A DNA stretch of 30,516 bases, from NCBI GenBank assembly GCA_025529335.1, contig JAMYHX010000512.1, positions 1 to 30,516 on the forward strand. Direction: 5' to 3'. Positions 21,183 to 30,516 of the stretch are shown piece after piece. The position numbers and the translations under genes are program-made. Source of the stretch: Rhizopus sp. PT2906 (Eukaryota; Mucoromycota; Mucoromycetes; Mucorales; Rhizopodaceae). The notes under the pieces are model-generated. The model did no database searches and had not been told where the DNA came from. It saw nothing but the letters and a program-made list of their open reading frames with translations. Position 1 is the stretch's first letter; every line of letters starts with the position of its first letter.

Positions 21183-22055
21183 TTAAAGTAAAAACCAAGC
21201 TGCAATACCAGCAGCAGCAGCAACAAATGCACCTCCAGAACGAGGAATGGCGGCACCGCTAGTGGAATTATTACCAGAAGATGCAGAAGTTTGAGTGCTA
21301 GAAGCAGTGGCGCTGCTTATTTTAGAAGAAATAGCAGATCGAACAGCAGAGGTAACAGCACTAGCAGAGACAGCAGCGGCTGCCATACGTTCAACTTCAG
21401 GGGCTTCGGCAGCTTCAGAGGCAACAGAGTTGGCATGAAGATCATTTTGAGCATATGCCTTTTGACGAGCACGGCGGTAGTCCTTGTCATGGTGTCCAAA
21501 AATATCATGATCTTTGTGGTGTTTACCATCACGGTGATCTCTATCATGTTCCTTGTCATGATTTCTACGTCCACCATAGTTACGTTTGTCATCATCGTCT
21601 TCTTCATCGTCATCGTCATATGCAGGCCTTGGGCTTACAGGGTCCTCATTGTCCTCCTCCGGTTCGGGCTTATCCTAATAAATAATAAATACATATTCTG
21701 TCCCTCTTCTTATATATCATGACTTACAGTAGGACGATGATCAGAGACTACAACCCAAGGCTTGGTACGAGTGGTAGTTTCAAAGACAACAACAGGAGGC
21801 TTGTCTACAATCTCCACATCAGGTTGAATGGCGATAGGAGGTGATTCGGGAGGAAGGTAGCCATGAAGATGCTCTTTATCATGGTTACGATCATGGTCAT
21901 GTTCAACAAGATCGTGATTAAGATGAGCAGGGCCACCATGGTGTACATCAGCAGCTAAGAATGATGATTAGATCATGAAAACAAAGGAAGACACAGAGCA
22001 ACGTACCAAAAGCACAAGTGACGGCGGCAACAGCGAGGAGAGTCAATGATTTCAT
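21183..22055 (-). CDS. Secreted Asp/His-rich protein, probably GPI-anchored
   Basis: Exons 22007-22055, 21728-21954 and 21183-21674 give 255 residues. The N-terminus MKSLTLLAVAAVTCAFAAD is a signal peptide with likely cleavage after AFA. Two blocks dense in His and Asp follow (HDHDRNHDKEHLHG, and later HDRDHRDGKHHKDHD...HHDKD). Between them lie a Pro/Glu region and an acidic run of Asp/Glu. The C-terminal ~65 residues are Ser/Ala/Thr-rich and end with SGGAFVAAAAGIAAWFLL. That is a small-residue site plus hydrophobic tail, as needed for GPI attachment. This points to a cell wall or plasma-membrane surface protein. The His/Asp blocks could bind metal ions; that is inference. No enzyme domain was seen. 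Confidence 0.85.
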
Positions 22056-22113
22056 ATTGAAAAGGTGTTAAAAGTAAGAGAATTCAAGCGCACTTGATAA
22101 AAATATTTAACCA

Positions 22114-22120
22114 TTTTATA
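22114..22120 (-). promoter_or_regulatory. TATA box of the GPI-protein gene
   Basis: TATAAAA on the minus strand, about 60 bp upstream of the ATG at 22055, in an otherwise AT-rich flank. Assignment is by position and consensus only. Confidence 0.5.
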
Positions 22121-22395
22121 GATGTTTTATTAACAAAATATGTTTGAAAAATATTTTACAACAGTTTGTTTTAAGACAAGTCTCTTTTACAATTAAAAAA
22201 ATGACGAAAAGCCTAAATGCGCAGGAATAAATGTAAGTCACATAATTATTACAAATTTAAAATACTGTTACCCTTCACAAGGAACGACCTATAAGAAAGA
22301 CCAAATTAGAATATCGAATGAAGCTGGAAAATGGATCTTACTATCGTATGAGCGCACAACGTGTTCGTCAAGTGATCTTTTGCAGGAACGAATGG

Positions 22396-25300
22396 TCATG
22401 AAAGTTTGTTGAAGGTATCAGTGTTGAATTGATTGGTCTGGGATTGGGCAAATGGTAGAAGAGGAGAGCCTATCAAACACTGAGTCAAATCAGACAAACC
22501 GATTGCCAGCGATGACAGCGCATTTCGAGACTTGGTTGATTTCTCGGGCTTCACAGCCACACATTTTGGATTCACGCACATTAAGGCGCTCCTGATTTCT
22601 TGTGACACTTCTTTATTCTTCTTTATTAACATAGCTTTTGGATGACAAAGCTTCTGGTAGCAATATATACATTGTGATGTCATATGTCCATTTGTAATAC
22701 ACACATTGACATGCTTACCGTGCAGCTGCTCCTTCCACCTACTCCGTATCTGCGAAACCCTTTGATACGTGATCCGACACCAGTGCCACGATCCCCAATG
22801 AATATAAGCAGCTGCTATTTATCAGCACCAGTGTTAGCTTTGGTCAAGAACTTTCGCTCTTGCACTGTTATCTTGTTCAAGTACTTTTTTTTTCTGGATC
22901 TCGAGTCTTCGTAATCTGTTGGCTCTGCTTGAACTGCTATAAAAGCTTCTCAACTTTTTTGAGCAATCCTTGTGAGCACGATAATTTTGTTGAAATTCCT
23001 CAGCATTGCTGTTAGCTGAGAAGGATGCTTTCTCCAGCTTGGCTTCTAAAGTAGGAGCTTCTTTTCCCTGACATGTCCTTTTCTTTAACCGCTCTAGATG
23101 ATTTCTATTCTTCCTGTGCATACAATTTATATCAATTTCATTCGCATTGATGATTTTTGACTGTGACAAGCTCAAGAAAGCTGTTTCTTCATCTTTTATA
23201 TCAACATCAGGTTCTTGCAAGGCGTGATAACGATTGTACAGTTGAATATGGAATTGGAGCCGTTGAGAAGTAAATGGCACGTTTGTCGACAAGTTTACTA
23301 ATCCATTATCAGTACCAGAGAAAGTCAAATCGTTAGCGCTGTCAATCAGGCAATCTGTAGCACTGAAGACGCCAGTTGTTTGAGAGTTTATTTTGATAAG
23401 ATCATCTTTTTTTTTCTTGTCTACTTTTTTTTATTTGTTCCTGAATCGCCTTATCAAATCGAACAACCATTCTTTTGCAATATAAGCCTTGTTTTAAGCT
23501 TGATATAAGACTGCGACAATTGATTATCTCTATGCGATGCTGACTTCGTTCCTCTTTCAAGCATTTCATATCGTGCCAGGTACTTTCCCGTTCATCTCTC
23601 ATCAGCAGAGATTTAAATTTATCTTTAAGTTGCTTGATTTTGACACCAATGACAACTTCCTGATCAGATTTTTTCAGCTTTTCTAGTGTAGCTTAGGCTT
23701 TGTTAAGCTCTTGCTGTGAATTAATTATTTTGGCTTGTAAAATGGCAAGCCCCTTCTGATGTTGTTCTACGATATTCAGGTCTTGGACTATTCTCTGAGT
23801 ATACGACAGCGACTTCTTCAATGAAAGGTCAGAACGTTCTTTTGTTGTAGTTCCTAGAATTCTTGGGGTCTTTAACCCTGGTAGAATATATATATTGTAG
23901 GCGAATTTTAATTTATATGAATTGCAGGTATTTGTGATTTTGTTCATATCAAAGATGGAACAGAATACTGCGTGCTTGTTAGATCGAGCATACTCGATCG
24001 AATCGATTGCCTTTTGGTTAAAATCAGAGATAAGCAATGTATCCGGACCTGATGTCATTATTTGATATAAAGATGGCACATTGGCTTGTAAGACGTTCAA
24101 ATACGAGAGGTGTGGTAGAGGAAAGAGCTGACGAGTAAACTTTGCGTATCTTGTCGCTCGTAGAATGTCGTTTGCAAGGATACAAAGAGGAATTTGGCGC
24201 GCTACAACAAAGCGGTTTTGCTTATCAGGGATGTAAGGCTGTAATGTTTGAGCTATTAACATTTGTGTTTGTACCTCTTTTTCAGTGGCATCTGGTATCT
24301 CTCATTGAATATCATCTCTAGTGATGTCTGTGCAAGATGAAGAAAGAAGATGCTTTACAACTGATTGTAAACAAGACAGACGGCTTCTACTGGCATCATC
24401 CTTATATCTCTTGCTGGCTTCATTCGCTACTACATCACTAGTATCAGACTGCATAGATAAGTAATTAGTATTCGACTCCCTTTGTATTTGTACGAAAACC
24501 CACCAAGACTGTTTTCTTTGGTAAACTTTTGAGATAAGTTATCCTGTCATGACCTCGTGTTATTCTTCTTTCAAAACGTTGCCTTTTATCTTCATCATCA
24601 AGGCTCTCTAATTCACGCTTTAATTTATTGAGCTTTTTGTATTCTGAGCGAAGAACGTGTCGTTTGTGGTCAATTGTAGAAAAAGAATTGCTTACTGATG
24701 ATGTTGCCACTGTTGTCGGTTTTGATTTCTCTTTGACATTTTTGATATATTCGCTGTATTCTGTAACCCTGTTTTCAGCCAAGTGTAATTTTAATAAAAC
24801 ATTCAAAAGATGATCTAGAAGTTTTTTAAATATGGTATTATCACTCCACATATTCTTGATGTTTGTGATTATAGAGGTCAAAGCTATCGACATTTCCTCA
24901 CTGTGGAGTTCTTTCTGCTGATATGAACCTTTTGTAATGATTTCTTTTTTCGCCATTCTTTTCCATGTAATCAGTGATTACAATTCTTTCCAAGCCTGCT
25001 AAATCTGCTGTCATTGACATTATTCCCCTTGGCAAACTTGTTGATTCTTCAAGCTTCGCTTTAAGCTTTCTTAACTCATTTTCTAATGATGCTCTTTTTT
25101 TGGATTATGTTGATAATACTGTTATTAAGAAAGTTTCGCATAGAATCATCAAAGTGTTTTCTGTATTATGGGTCGTTTTTATGATAGATCTTTGTTTGTT
25201 TGGTAATAGATGTGTCTTCCTCAGTCAACTTTTGTTTATCAATTACTGGAGTAGATGTATAAGTAAACGCTGTGAGCTTGCTTTTTTTTTTGTTTTGTTT
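22396..25300 (-). pseudogene. Long decayed transposon gene with zinc-ribbon/RuvC-III-like C-terminus
   Basis: A series of minus-strand open segments lies in order, separated by stops and frameshifts: about 25250-24960, 24956-24465, 24262-23693, 23602-23402, 23328-22834 and 22830-22396. Together they represent a protein of roughly 900 residues. The N-terminal parts are helical and charged (ELRKLKAKLEES, DDEDKRQRFERRITRGHDR). The C-terminal part has FIGDRGTGVGSRIKG (split by a frameshift), HMTSQCIYCYQKL, MCVNPKCVAV and KSRNALSSLAIGLSDL. TSxxCxxC ... CxxxxC ... R[DN]xLSxLAIG has the spacing of a zinc ribbon plus RuvC-III, as in TnpB/Fanzor nucleases. The usual RuvC-III Asp is Asn here. Family assignment is inference; decay is directly visible. 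Confidence 0.6.
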
Positions 25301-25761
25301 TAAAATTAGATATGCTATCATCGAAAATTAAGAAGATAGTAAAATTTGATTTTGGAAAGCATTCGACATCTACAATGGTTTTGAAAACATCGTGATTTTA
25401 TTGATTGATTGTAAAAATATCAAGTAAACATCAAGTTGGCAACAATTTCATAAACAAGGCTTTTTTATTTAATGCAAACGCCATATTCCTATTAACTTCG
25501 CGATTATCCATTGTTTGCGTCAGTTAAAAATCGTGTATTTGTACATTGTTATTTGATTCGAATAGCTTTGCAATAGGTTGATTGTACTTTATCATGCGCT
25601 GTGGACGACATCAGTTGCTTCTGTTGATAATTATTCTGTGTAAGATAAGTCAAAGAAGTGTAATTGCAACAATACATTTTAAGACAGGATAACCAAAAAG
25701 GTTCAAAAAAAGAAAGAAAGAAAGAAAAGCACACAATAACATACGAATAGATTTAATGCGT
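25301..25761. other. AT-rich spacer, no gene seen
   Basis: Lies between the decayed transposon gene and the 3' end of the first CotH gene. It contains a short AAAG repeat near 25711-25728 and no supportable coding exon. It presumably includes the 3' untranslated region of the CotH gene at its right end. Confidence 0.5.
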
Positions 25762-27605
25762 TTATTTTAAAGTAAAATTATAAAATTTAGCAATATTTTG
25801 GCTAATAGTGTTGATGAAGTCTTTAACTCCCATAAACGCGTTGTTGTTAGTAGGACCATTGACTGCTTGTGAAAGAGGAAGACCTTTGGCGATTACAGTA
25901 AGAAGATCACGTGTTTGATTAAAGGCAGCAGGATCCTTCAGAACATAGCTAAAGTTCATGCGATTCTTATCTACCACTGTAGCTGAGGCAACTGCACGTA
26001 AAAACATGTCCATATCAAGATCTTGAGGAACCCTTCCGTTTGCAGCTGAAATGTTTAATGCAGCCAATGCATCAGCAAAGGCACGACCCACACGAGGAAC
26101 TTGAGCATCCCAAGCAACATCTTCTTGTATCATCTCAACAACACTGTTAATGAAATCATTGGTTGCCACAGGATTGACAAGAAGCTTGGTAACGTTAATT
26201 AGTGTTTCTTCAAATTGCTGCTTGAACTCTGGAACTTGAAGCATTTTGTTTGACAATGGTCGATTGTAAATTTCGGGATAGGTTGAATAGTTGCCGGTTA
26301 TAAAAGGTTTTATGTCACCTGTAGCTGAGCCCAAGGTTAAGTCCAAGTCTGATGGGATATAGATGTACTTGCTGGATGAGGGATCTTGATAGACATAATA
26401 GTTATTGGCATTGTATATGTATCCGTCATAATAACCATTAAGAATTTCAAGTGCCATGGCGCGAATAACAGAGTCCATATCCAGCTTTGACTTCCAGATA
26501 GCCACTGCATCAGGACCACTGACGGGAACATCAGCAATGAACTTGCTCAATTCTTGAAGAGGGGCATAATCTTCTTTGTTACCAGCCTTCGTCTTGTACT
26601 GTCCGTCGCCATATGCGGTCAAGTTGCTCACATAAACTAAACCGCCAGTGTTGTTACCAGGGCCTGCGCCTTGATATAGATTGCCGCTCTTGTAGTCTTT
26701 GTTTCCATTAGCAAATACATTGGCAGTCCAAGGATCTTGAAATGTTTCGATCAAACCAAATAAACCAATCTCTTGGTTATTTAAAAAGACACGGCAGTAA
26801 GAAAAATCGGTTGAGATAAGACCTAAAGAATTGACCATGCCATAAGCAACCTTCTCGTGAATATAAGATGGATCCAATGCCATGGCTCTCAATTTGATTC
26901 GTCTGTAGCCGTAGATAGTGTCTTCCTTGTTAAGTTTTATGTTATAGGAGGCCTTGGGCATCCATCGGGAGCTGACACCTGAAATAGAGAACCCAACATT
27001 TTTGAAAGTCAAGCTGTCATTTAAAGATGCATAAGATAAGCTGGCCTTGACTTCGATATCTTGTGTGTAATTATTATGCATAGCAGCAATCTCTGATTCA
27101 TTGGCAATAACATGTATGGTAGGGATCTCTCCTTCTCGATGCAAGTTAGAAGAGATGCGATGGATTGCTGATAATGGTTTGTATACAGTAGGCAATGAAA
27201 CAATCTGCTTCTTGTTCCAAGTTCTATTGAAGAATTCATTTAGAGTGTTGGTTTCTATAGGTAATCTAAAGAAGGGCTCGCTGATGGTGCTGTTGTCTAC
27301 TTTTATAATCTTGGTGTATCTGTAACCCTGTCTAGCTACAGGTGCATTACCGGTGTACAAAATTGTGCTAGGCGAACTGAGTTCCAAAGGATAAGTAACA
27401 TTATCTACAATGACACCCATTGACTGCGATGAGTTTAAAAGTCCAATGACGTTGTATTTAATGTGTTTATTTGCTGATTCTCCCTGTGCGTTTACAAAGG
27501 TCAACGTGCTAATCACTAATAAAGATACGTTAGTATAATTTGTCTATAGTCATTACAGTCAATTAAGAAGATGTACATACACAGAGCTAAATACTTGAGG
27601 TTCAT
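25762..27605 (-). CDS. CotH-domain secreted protein (paralogue 1)
   Basis: Exons 27581-27605 and 25762-27515 give 592 residues. The signal peptide MNLKYLALLISTLTFVNAQ is built across the intron, with likely cleavage after VNA. The CotH domain fills the middle: SRWMPKASYNIKL, RIKLRAMALDPSYIHEKVAY, CRVFLNNQEIGLFGLIE, FQDPWTANVF and the acidic metal-binding motif IPSDLDLTLG. CotH proteins are atypical kinases in Bacillus spore coats. In Mucorales they are surface proteins, some acting as host-cell invasins; whether this member does so is not known. Many N-glycosylation sequons fit secretion. There is no hydrophobic GPI tail (the end is AKFYNFTLK), so it is probably released or held non-covalently. 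The next gene upstream is a paralogue in the same orientation. Confidence 0.9.
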
Positions 27606-28385
27606 TATGTATTAAAATTAGCAAACTATATTTTTTTGGCAAAATGTGGGGCTACTTTTATATGATCTCGAGAGAGTTATATTTAGTTATTTTTGATTAT
27701 TTTTAATCTGATTTTGGCTAAATGTCACGCTCATTGTTGTATAGAACGCTTGGAAGATTAGACAGTCTGAAGCTGATTTACTTGCCAAGCCTTTCTTAAC
27801 AAGGTTATTACTAATGGTAACCTCACTTTATGGACTTTATACAGCATAATCTCCGAAACCCTCTTTTCAATCGGACATCACCCATTAATAAATAGAGCAT
27901 ATATTCTTTCTTTCCATTGACGTTAACGTGCCTTGAAAATTTTCTAGCATTGAAGGATCCAGGTTTTCGATGTAACCTTACATTAAAGCTCAGAGTAACA
28001 ATCGGAGCTGTTTCTGGCAGGCACAAAATGTTTATCACCTGGCAAGCATCATTTTGCCAAGGTATTCCCATGCGATTATACTCTTTGAAATTAAAATTGG
28101 GATGGTTGTAATCTTTGCTACAGACTAGTTGAACAATAAAATTAGACGTTCCTTTTTTTTTTTTTTACAATGAGCCATATAGAATGGTTTGCTATACTTG
28201 GATTAAAGCAGTGCATATATTCTCAACTGTAAAAATATTATTATATTCTTTATACATGTATGTTTACAGGAACCGTTCAAATTTAGGTTAATAATCTTAA
28301 AGTATGAGTGCCAATATATGGTTGTTTATTAAAATAATAAAGTGTGCCATTTGTACTATATACAGCCTTTATTATTCATAAAAAA
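27606..28385. other. Spacer between the CotH paralogues
   Basis: About 780 bp. It contains the likely promoter of paralogue 1 and an open 82-residue minus-strand stretch at 27823-28071 (including PETAPIVTLSFNVRLHRKPG) that I do not recognise and regard as debris or chance. The T run at 28151-28166 and the rest are low complexity. Confidence 0.5.
27655..27662 (-). promoter_or_regulatory. TATA box of CotH paralogue 1
   Basis: TATAAAAG on the minus strand, about 50-57 bp upstream of the ATG at 27605, followed by AGCCCC. Assigned by consensus and distance. Confidence 0.5.
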
Positions 28386-30219
28386 TTATATGTTATATTT
28401 ATCAATGTTTCTGCTTATTTTCTGTATAAATTCTTTGACGCCGATACACACTTTATAGCCTGTTGGTCCATTAACGGCTTGAAGAAATGGCACACCTTTT
28501 AGAACAAGCTCAACATAATCCAAAGCCCGTTCGTAGTCACCAGGATCTTTAGGAATCATGCGAACAAATGGCCGTATGAGAACGTTATCTCTTTGGGACA
28601 GAATCATGTTGATTAAAGGCCTAATATCTATATCAGGCGGTACTCGTCCATTAGTGTATGATATATTATACATGTCGAGCATACTGGGGATTATGGTGCC
28701 CATTCGTGGTACCATTTGGTCCCAAGCCACGTCTTCTTTGAGCATATTTACTAAATCATCTATGCGCTTGAATGTAACATGAGGGTTCACAAGACGCCTG
28801 TGGATCTGATCTATCGTCTCTTCAAACTGTTCCTTAAGCTCCGGTACCCTCAGTATCTTTGCCATTAATGGTTGAGTATACATACCCGGAAAGGTGGAGT
28901 AGTTGCCTGTTATCATAGGATGCAAGTCAGACACGCTAAAACCAAACGTGGAGTCGAGATCAGCAGGGATATAAAAGAAGGCGCCTGTTTCAGGATTGTC
29001 ATAAAGATAGTAATTGTGATTATCGTTTAAGTAACCATCATAATATGCATTTAATACTTCCAAAGCCATTGAACGGAGAAACGAGTCAACGTCGAGTTTA
29101 GACTTCCAGATGGTAACTGCATCATGGCCATGCACTGGTGCATTTGCAATAAATTCTGTCAATTTTTGAAGTGATTTGTAATCACCCTTCACACCTGCTC
29201 GTATGACATATTGACCATCTCCATAAGCCGATAGATTGGACATGTAACTTAGATTTGAGTAAAGCATAGTTGGTGAATGTCCAAAGCCTTGATACAAGTT
29301 CCCGGTTTTATAGTCTTTTTGTCCAAAAGCAAACACATTGGCTGTCCACGGGTTCTGAAACGCTTCTATCAGACCAAATAATCCAATTTCCTTGTCATTC
29401 ATGAAAATACGAACGTATGAATACTCTGAGGAAAGGAGCCCCACAGATTTTATCATATCATATGCCAACTTTTCACGAATATAAGAAGGATCATTAGCCA
29501 TGGGCCTTAATTTAATACGCTTGTAACCATATAATCTGTCTGTATGACGTAGCTTAATATTATAAGAAACTTTAGGCATCCATCGCGAGCCATGGCCTGA
29601 TATAGAAAGCGTTACATTTTCAAAGAAGAGTTGATCAACTAGAGAAACATAAGTCATGTTTGCATTGATATCGATATCTTCATTGGATCTGTGATGCATT
29701 AGATCAAGATCAGCTTGGTTGGCGATTATATGGATAGTAGGAATTTCTCCTTCCTTGTGTAGGCCAGATTGAGCGCGATGAATGGCGGATAATGGTTCAT
29801 AAACTGTAGGAAATTGTGTAATCTCTTTTTTGTTCCAAGTCCTGTTGAAAAATTCGTTCACAGTATCGGTATATGTGGGCGGCCGTAAGAACGGCTCAGG
29901 AATATTGTTATGCGTCTCTGTGATCTTGACATATCTGTAGCCTTTACAGGCTATTGGGGCGCTTCCGCTATATAGAATTGTGTTTGATGAATTGAGCATA
30001 AGCATGCTTATAGCACCGTCTACTTCAACAGCCATCATCTGCGACTTTTCCAAAAGACCGACGACATGGTAAGTTATTAAGCCGCTGCTTTGGTCATTGT
30101 GTGCCCAAACAAGAGCAAAGATACTACTGAAGACTGTATAAATAAGTTAATCACGACACATATTAATGTATTTTGATAAAAGTGAACATACAAAAAGATA
30201 AAATCTTGTAAAATAGCAT
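28386..30219 (-). CDS. CotH-domain secreted protein (paralogue 2)
   Basis: Exons 30192-30219 and 28386-30133 give 591 residues. The signal peptide MLFYKILSFFFSSIFALVWA is split by the intron at nearly the same place as in paralogue 1. The CotH domain has SRWMPKVSYNIKL, RIKLRPMANDPSYIREKLAY, VRIFMNDKEIGLFGLIE, FQNPWTANVF and IPADLDSTFG, with the two acidic residues of the DLD motif kept. The two proteins align almost end to end, so this is a tandem duplication. There are many sequons and no GPI tail (it ends RNIDKYNI). Family roles are as in paralogue 1; the specific function is not known. Both copies are intact, which suggests selection on both. Confidence 0.9.
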
Positions 30220-30270
30220 TTCAGTAAATCACTTCCAAAAAAGAGTGAAATCAGCCCCTCTTTTTTTCTC

Positions 30271-30278
30271 TTTTTATA
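30271..30278 (-). promoter_or_regulatory. TATA box of CotH paralogue 2
   Basis: TATAAAAA on the minus strand, about 55 bp upstream of the ATG at 30219. An AGGGG (stress-response-element-like) motif lies between it and the start. Assigned by consensus and distance. The remaining bases to 30516 show no gene. Confidence 0.5.
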
Positions 30279-30516
30279 CGTTGTGGACAATATGTACAAG
30301 ATACAGTGATATCATTCAACATTAATTCATCACGTAATGCACATCATTATACACACTTTTAAAGAATCATGTCTAATTTATTGGCTATCAGCTACTCTTT
30401 TATTCACTCAAATAGCATGTGAAGATGACTTACAGTGAAGGACAAAACTGTCCCAATGTTTTGCAATTTTGCACTTTTGCCTATGTATCTCACTCATTTT
30501 TGCTCCGATTAAAATA

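Noticed and set aside
21291..21722. Plus-strand frames opposite the GPI-protein gene, including hydrophobic and His-rich ones
   Set aside because: They are antisense shadows of the Asp/His-rich and Ala/Ser-rich codons of the minus-strand gene.
24974..25303. Plus-strand 109-residue hydrophobic ORF
   Set aside because: The opposite strand continues the decayed transposon protein (ELRKLKAKLEES and neighbours); the plus-strand frame has no motif.
22396..30219. A functional link between the Fanzor-like relic and the adjacent CotH genes
   Set aside because: The relic is riddled with stops, and proximity alone gives no evidence that it mobilised or regulates the CotH genes.

Overview
The window is nuclear DNA from a filamentous fungus, most likely a Mucoromycota member of the order Mucorales. 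Evidence: GT-AG introns of mostly 50-100 bp in almost every gene, AT-rich spacers, a Zn2Cys6 transcription factor, a GPI-anchored wall protein, two tandem CotH-domain secreted proteins (a family expanded in Mucorales), and several decayed DNA transposons. No tRNA, rRNA or CRISPR array was recognised. All calls come from reading the sequence; no database search was run. Gene models were built by splicing exons by hand, and every multi-exon model keeps one open frame across its introns.

Layout. 3-943 (+): 5'-truncated mitochondrial carrier of S-adenosylmethionine-carrier type. 1155-2904 (+): F-box/WD40 ubiquitin-ligase substrate receptor. 3036-5527 (-): seven-exon kinesin-13 with an N-terminal SAM domain (KIF24-like). 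5528-6702: gene-poor spacer between divergent genes. 6703-7658 (+): multi-pass membrane protein. 7803-8478 (-): mitochondrial single-stranded DNA-binding protein in six exons. 8801-9397 (-): two-TM protein. 9537-10588 (-): GDSL esterase with a C-terminal membrane segment.

11350-14200 is a transposon graveyard. It holds a broken Helitron-type PIF1 helicase (+) abutting a broken Tc1/mariner transposase (-), followed by two unassigned fragments, one with a zinc-knuckle-like motif. 14328-14942 (+) is a compact four-exon gene whose SWIM zinc finger matches Sws1/ZSWIM7, a homologous-recombination factor. 15023-16667 (+) is a six-exon kelch-repeat protein. 16800-17560 holds a second broken element with a TnpB/Fanzor-like C-terminal pattern, interrupted by a 46-A tract.

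17622-20144 (-): Zn2Cys6 transcription factor whose zinc cluster is encoded across an 11-nt microexon. 21183-22055 (-): secreted, Asp/His-rich, probably GPI-anchored protein. 22396-25300 (-): a long decayed gene of an unusual family ending in a zinc ribbon plus RuvC-III-like segment. 25762-27605 and 28386-30219 (-): two tandem CotH paralogues with signal peptides.

The genes are independent eukaryotic transcription units, not an operon. The shared themes are cell-surface or secretory proteins (GPI protein, CotH pair, possibly the GDSL esterase), mitochondrial proteins (carrier, ssDNA-binding protein) and decayed mobile elements. The best candidates for poorly described biology are the long TnpB/Fanzor-like relic at 22.4-25.3 kb and the small Sws1-like gene.
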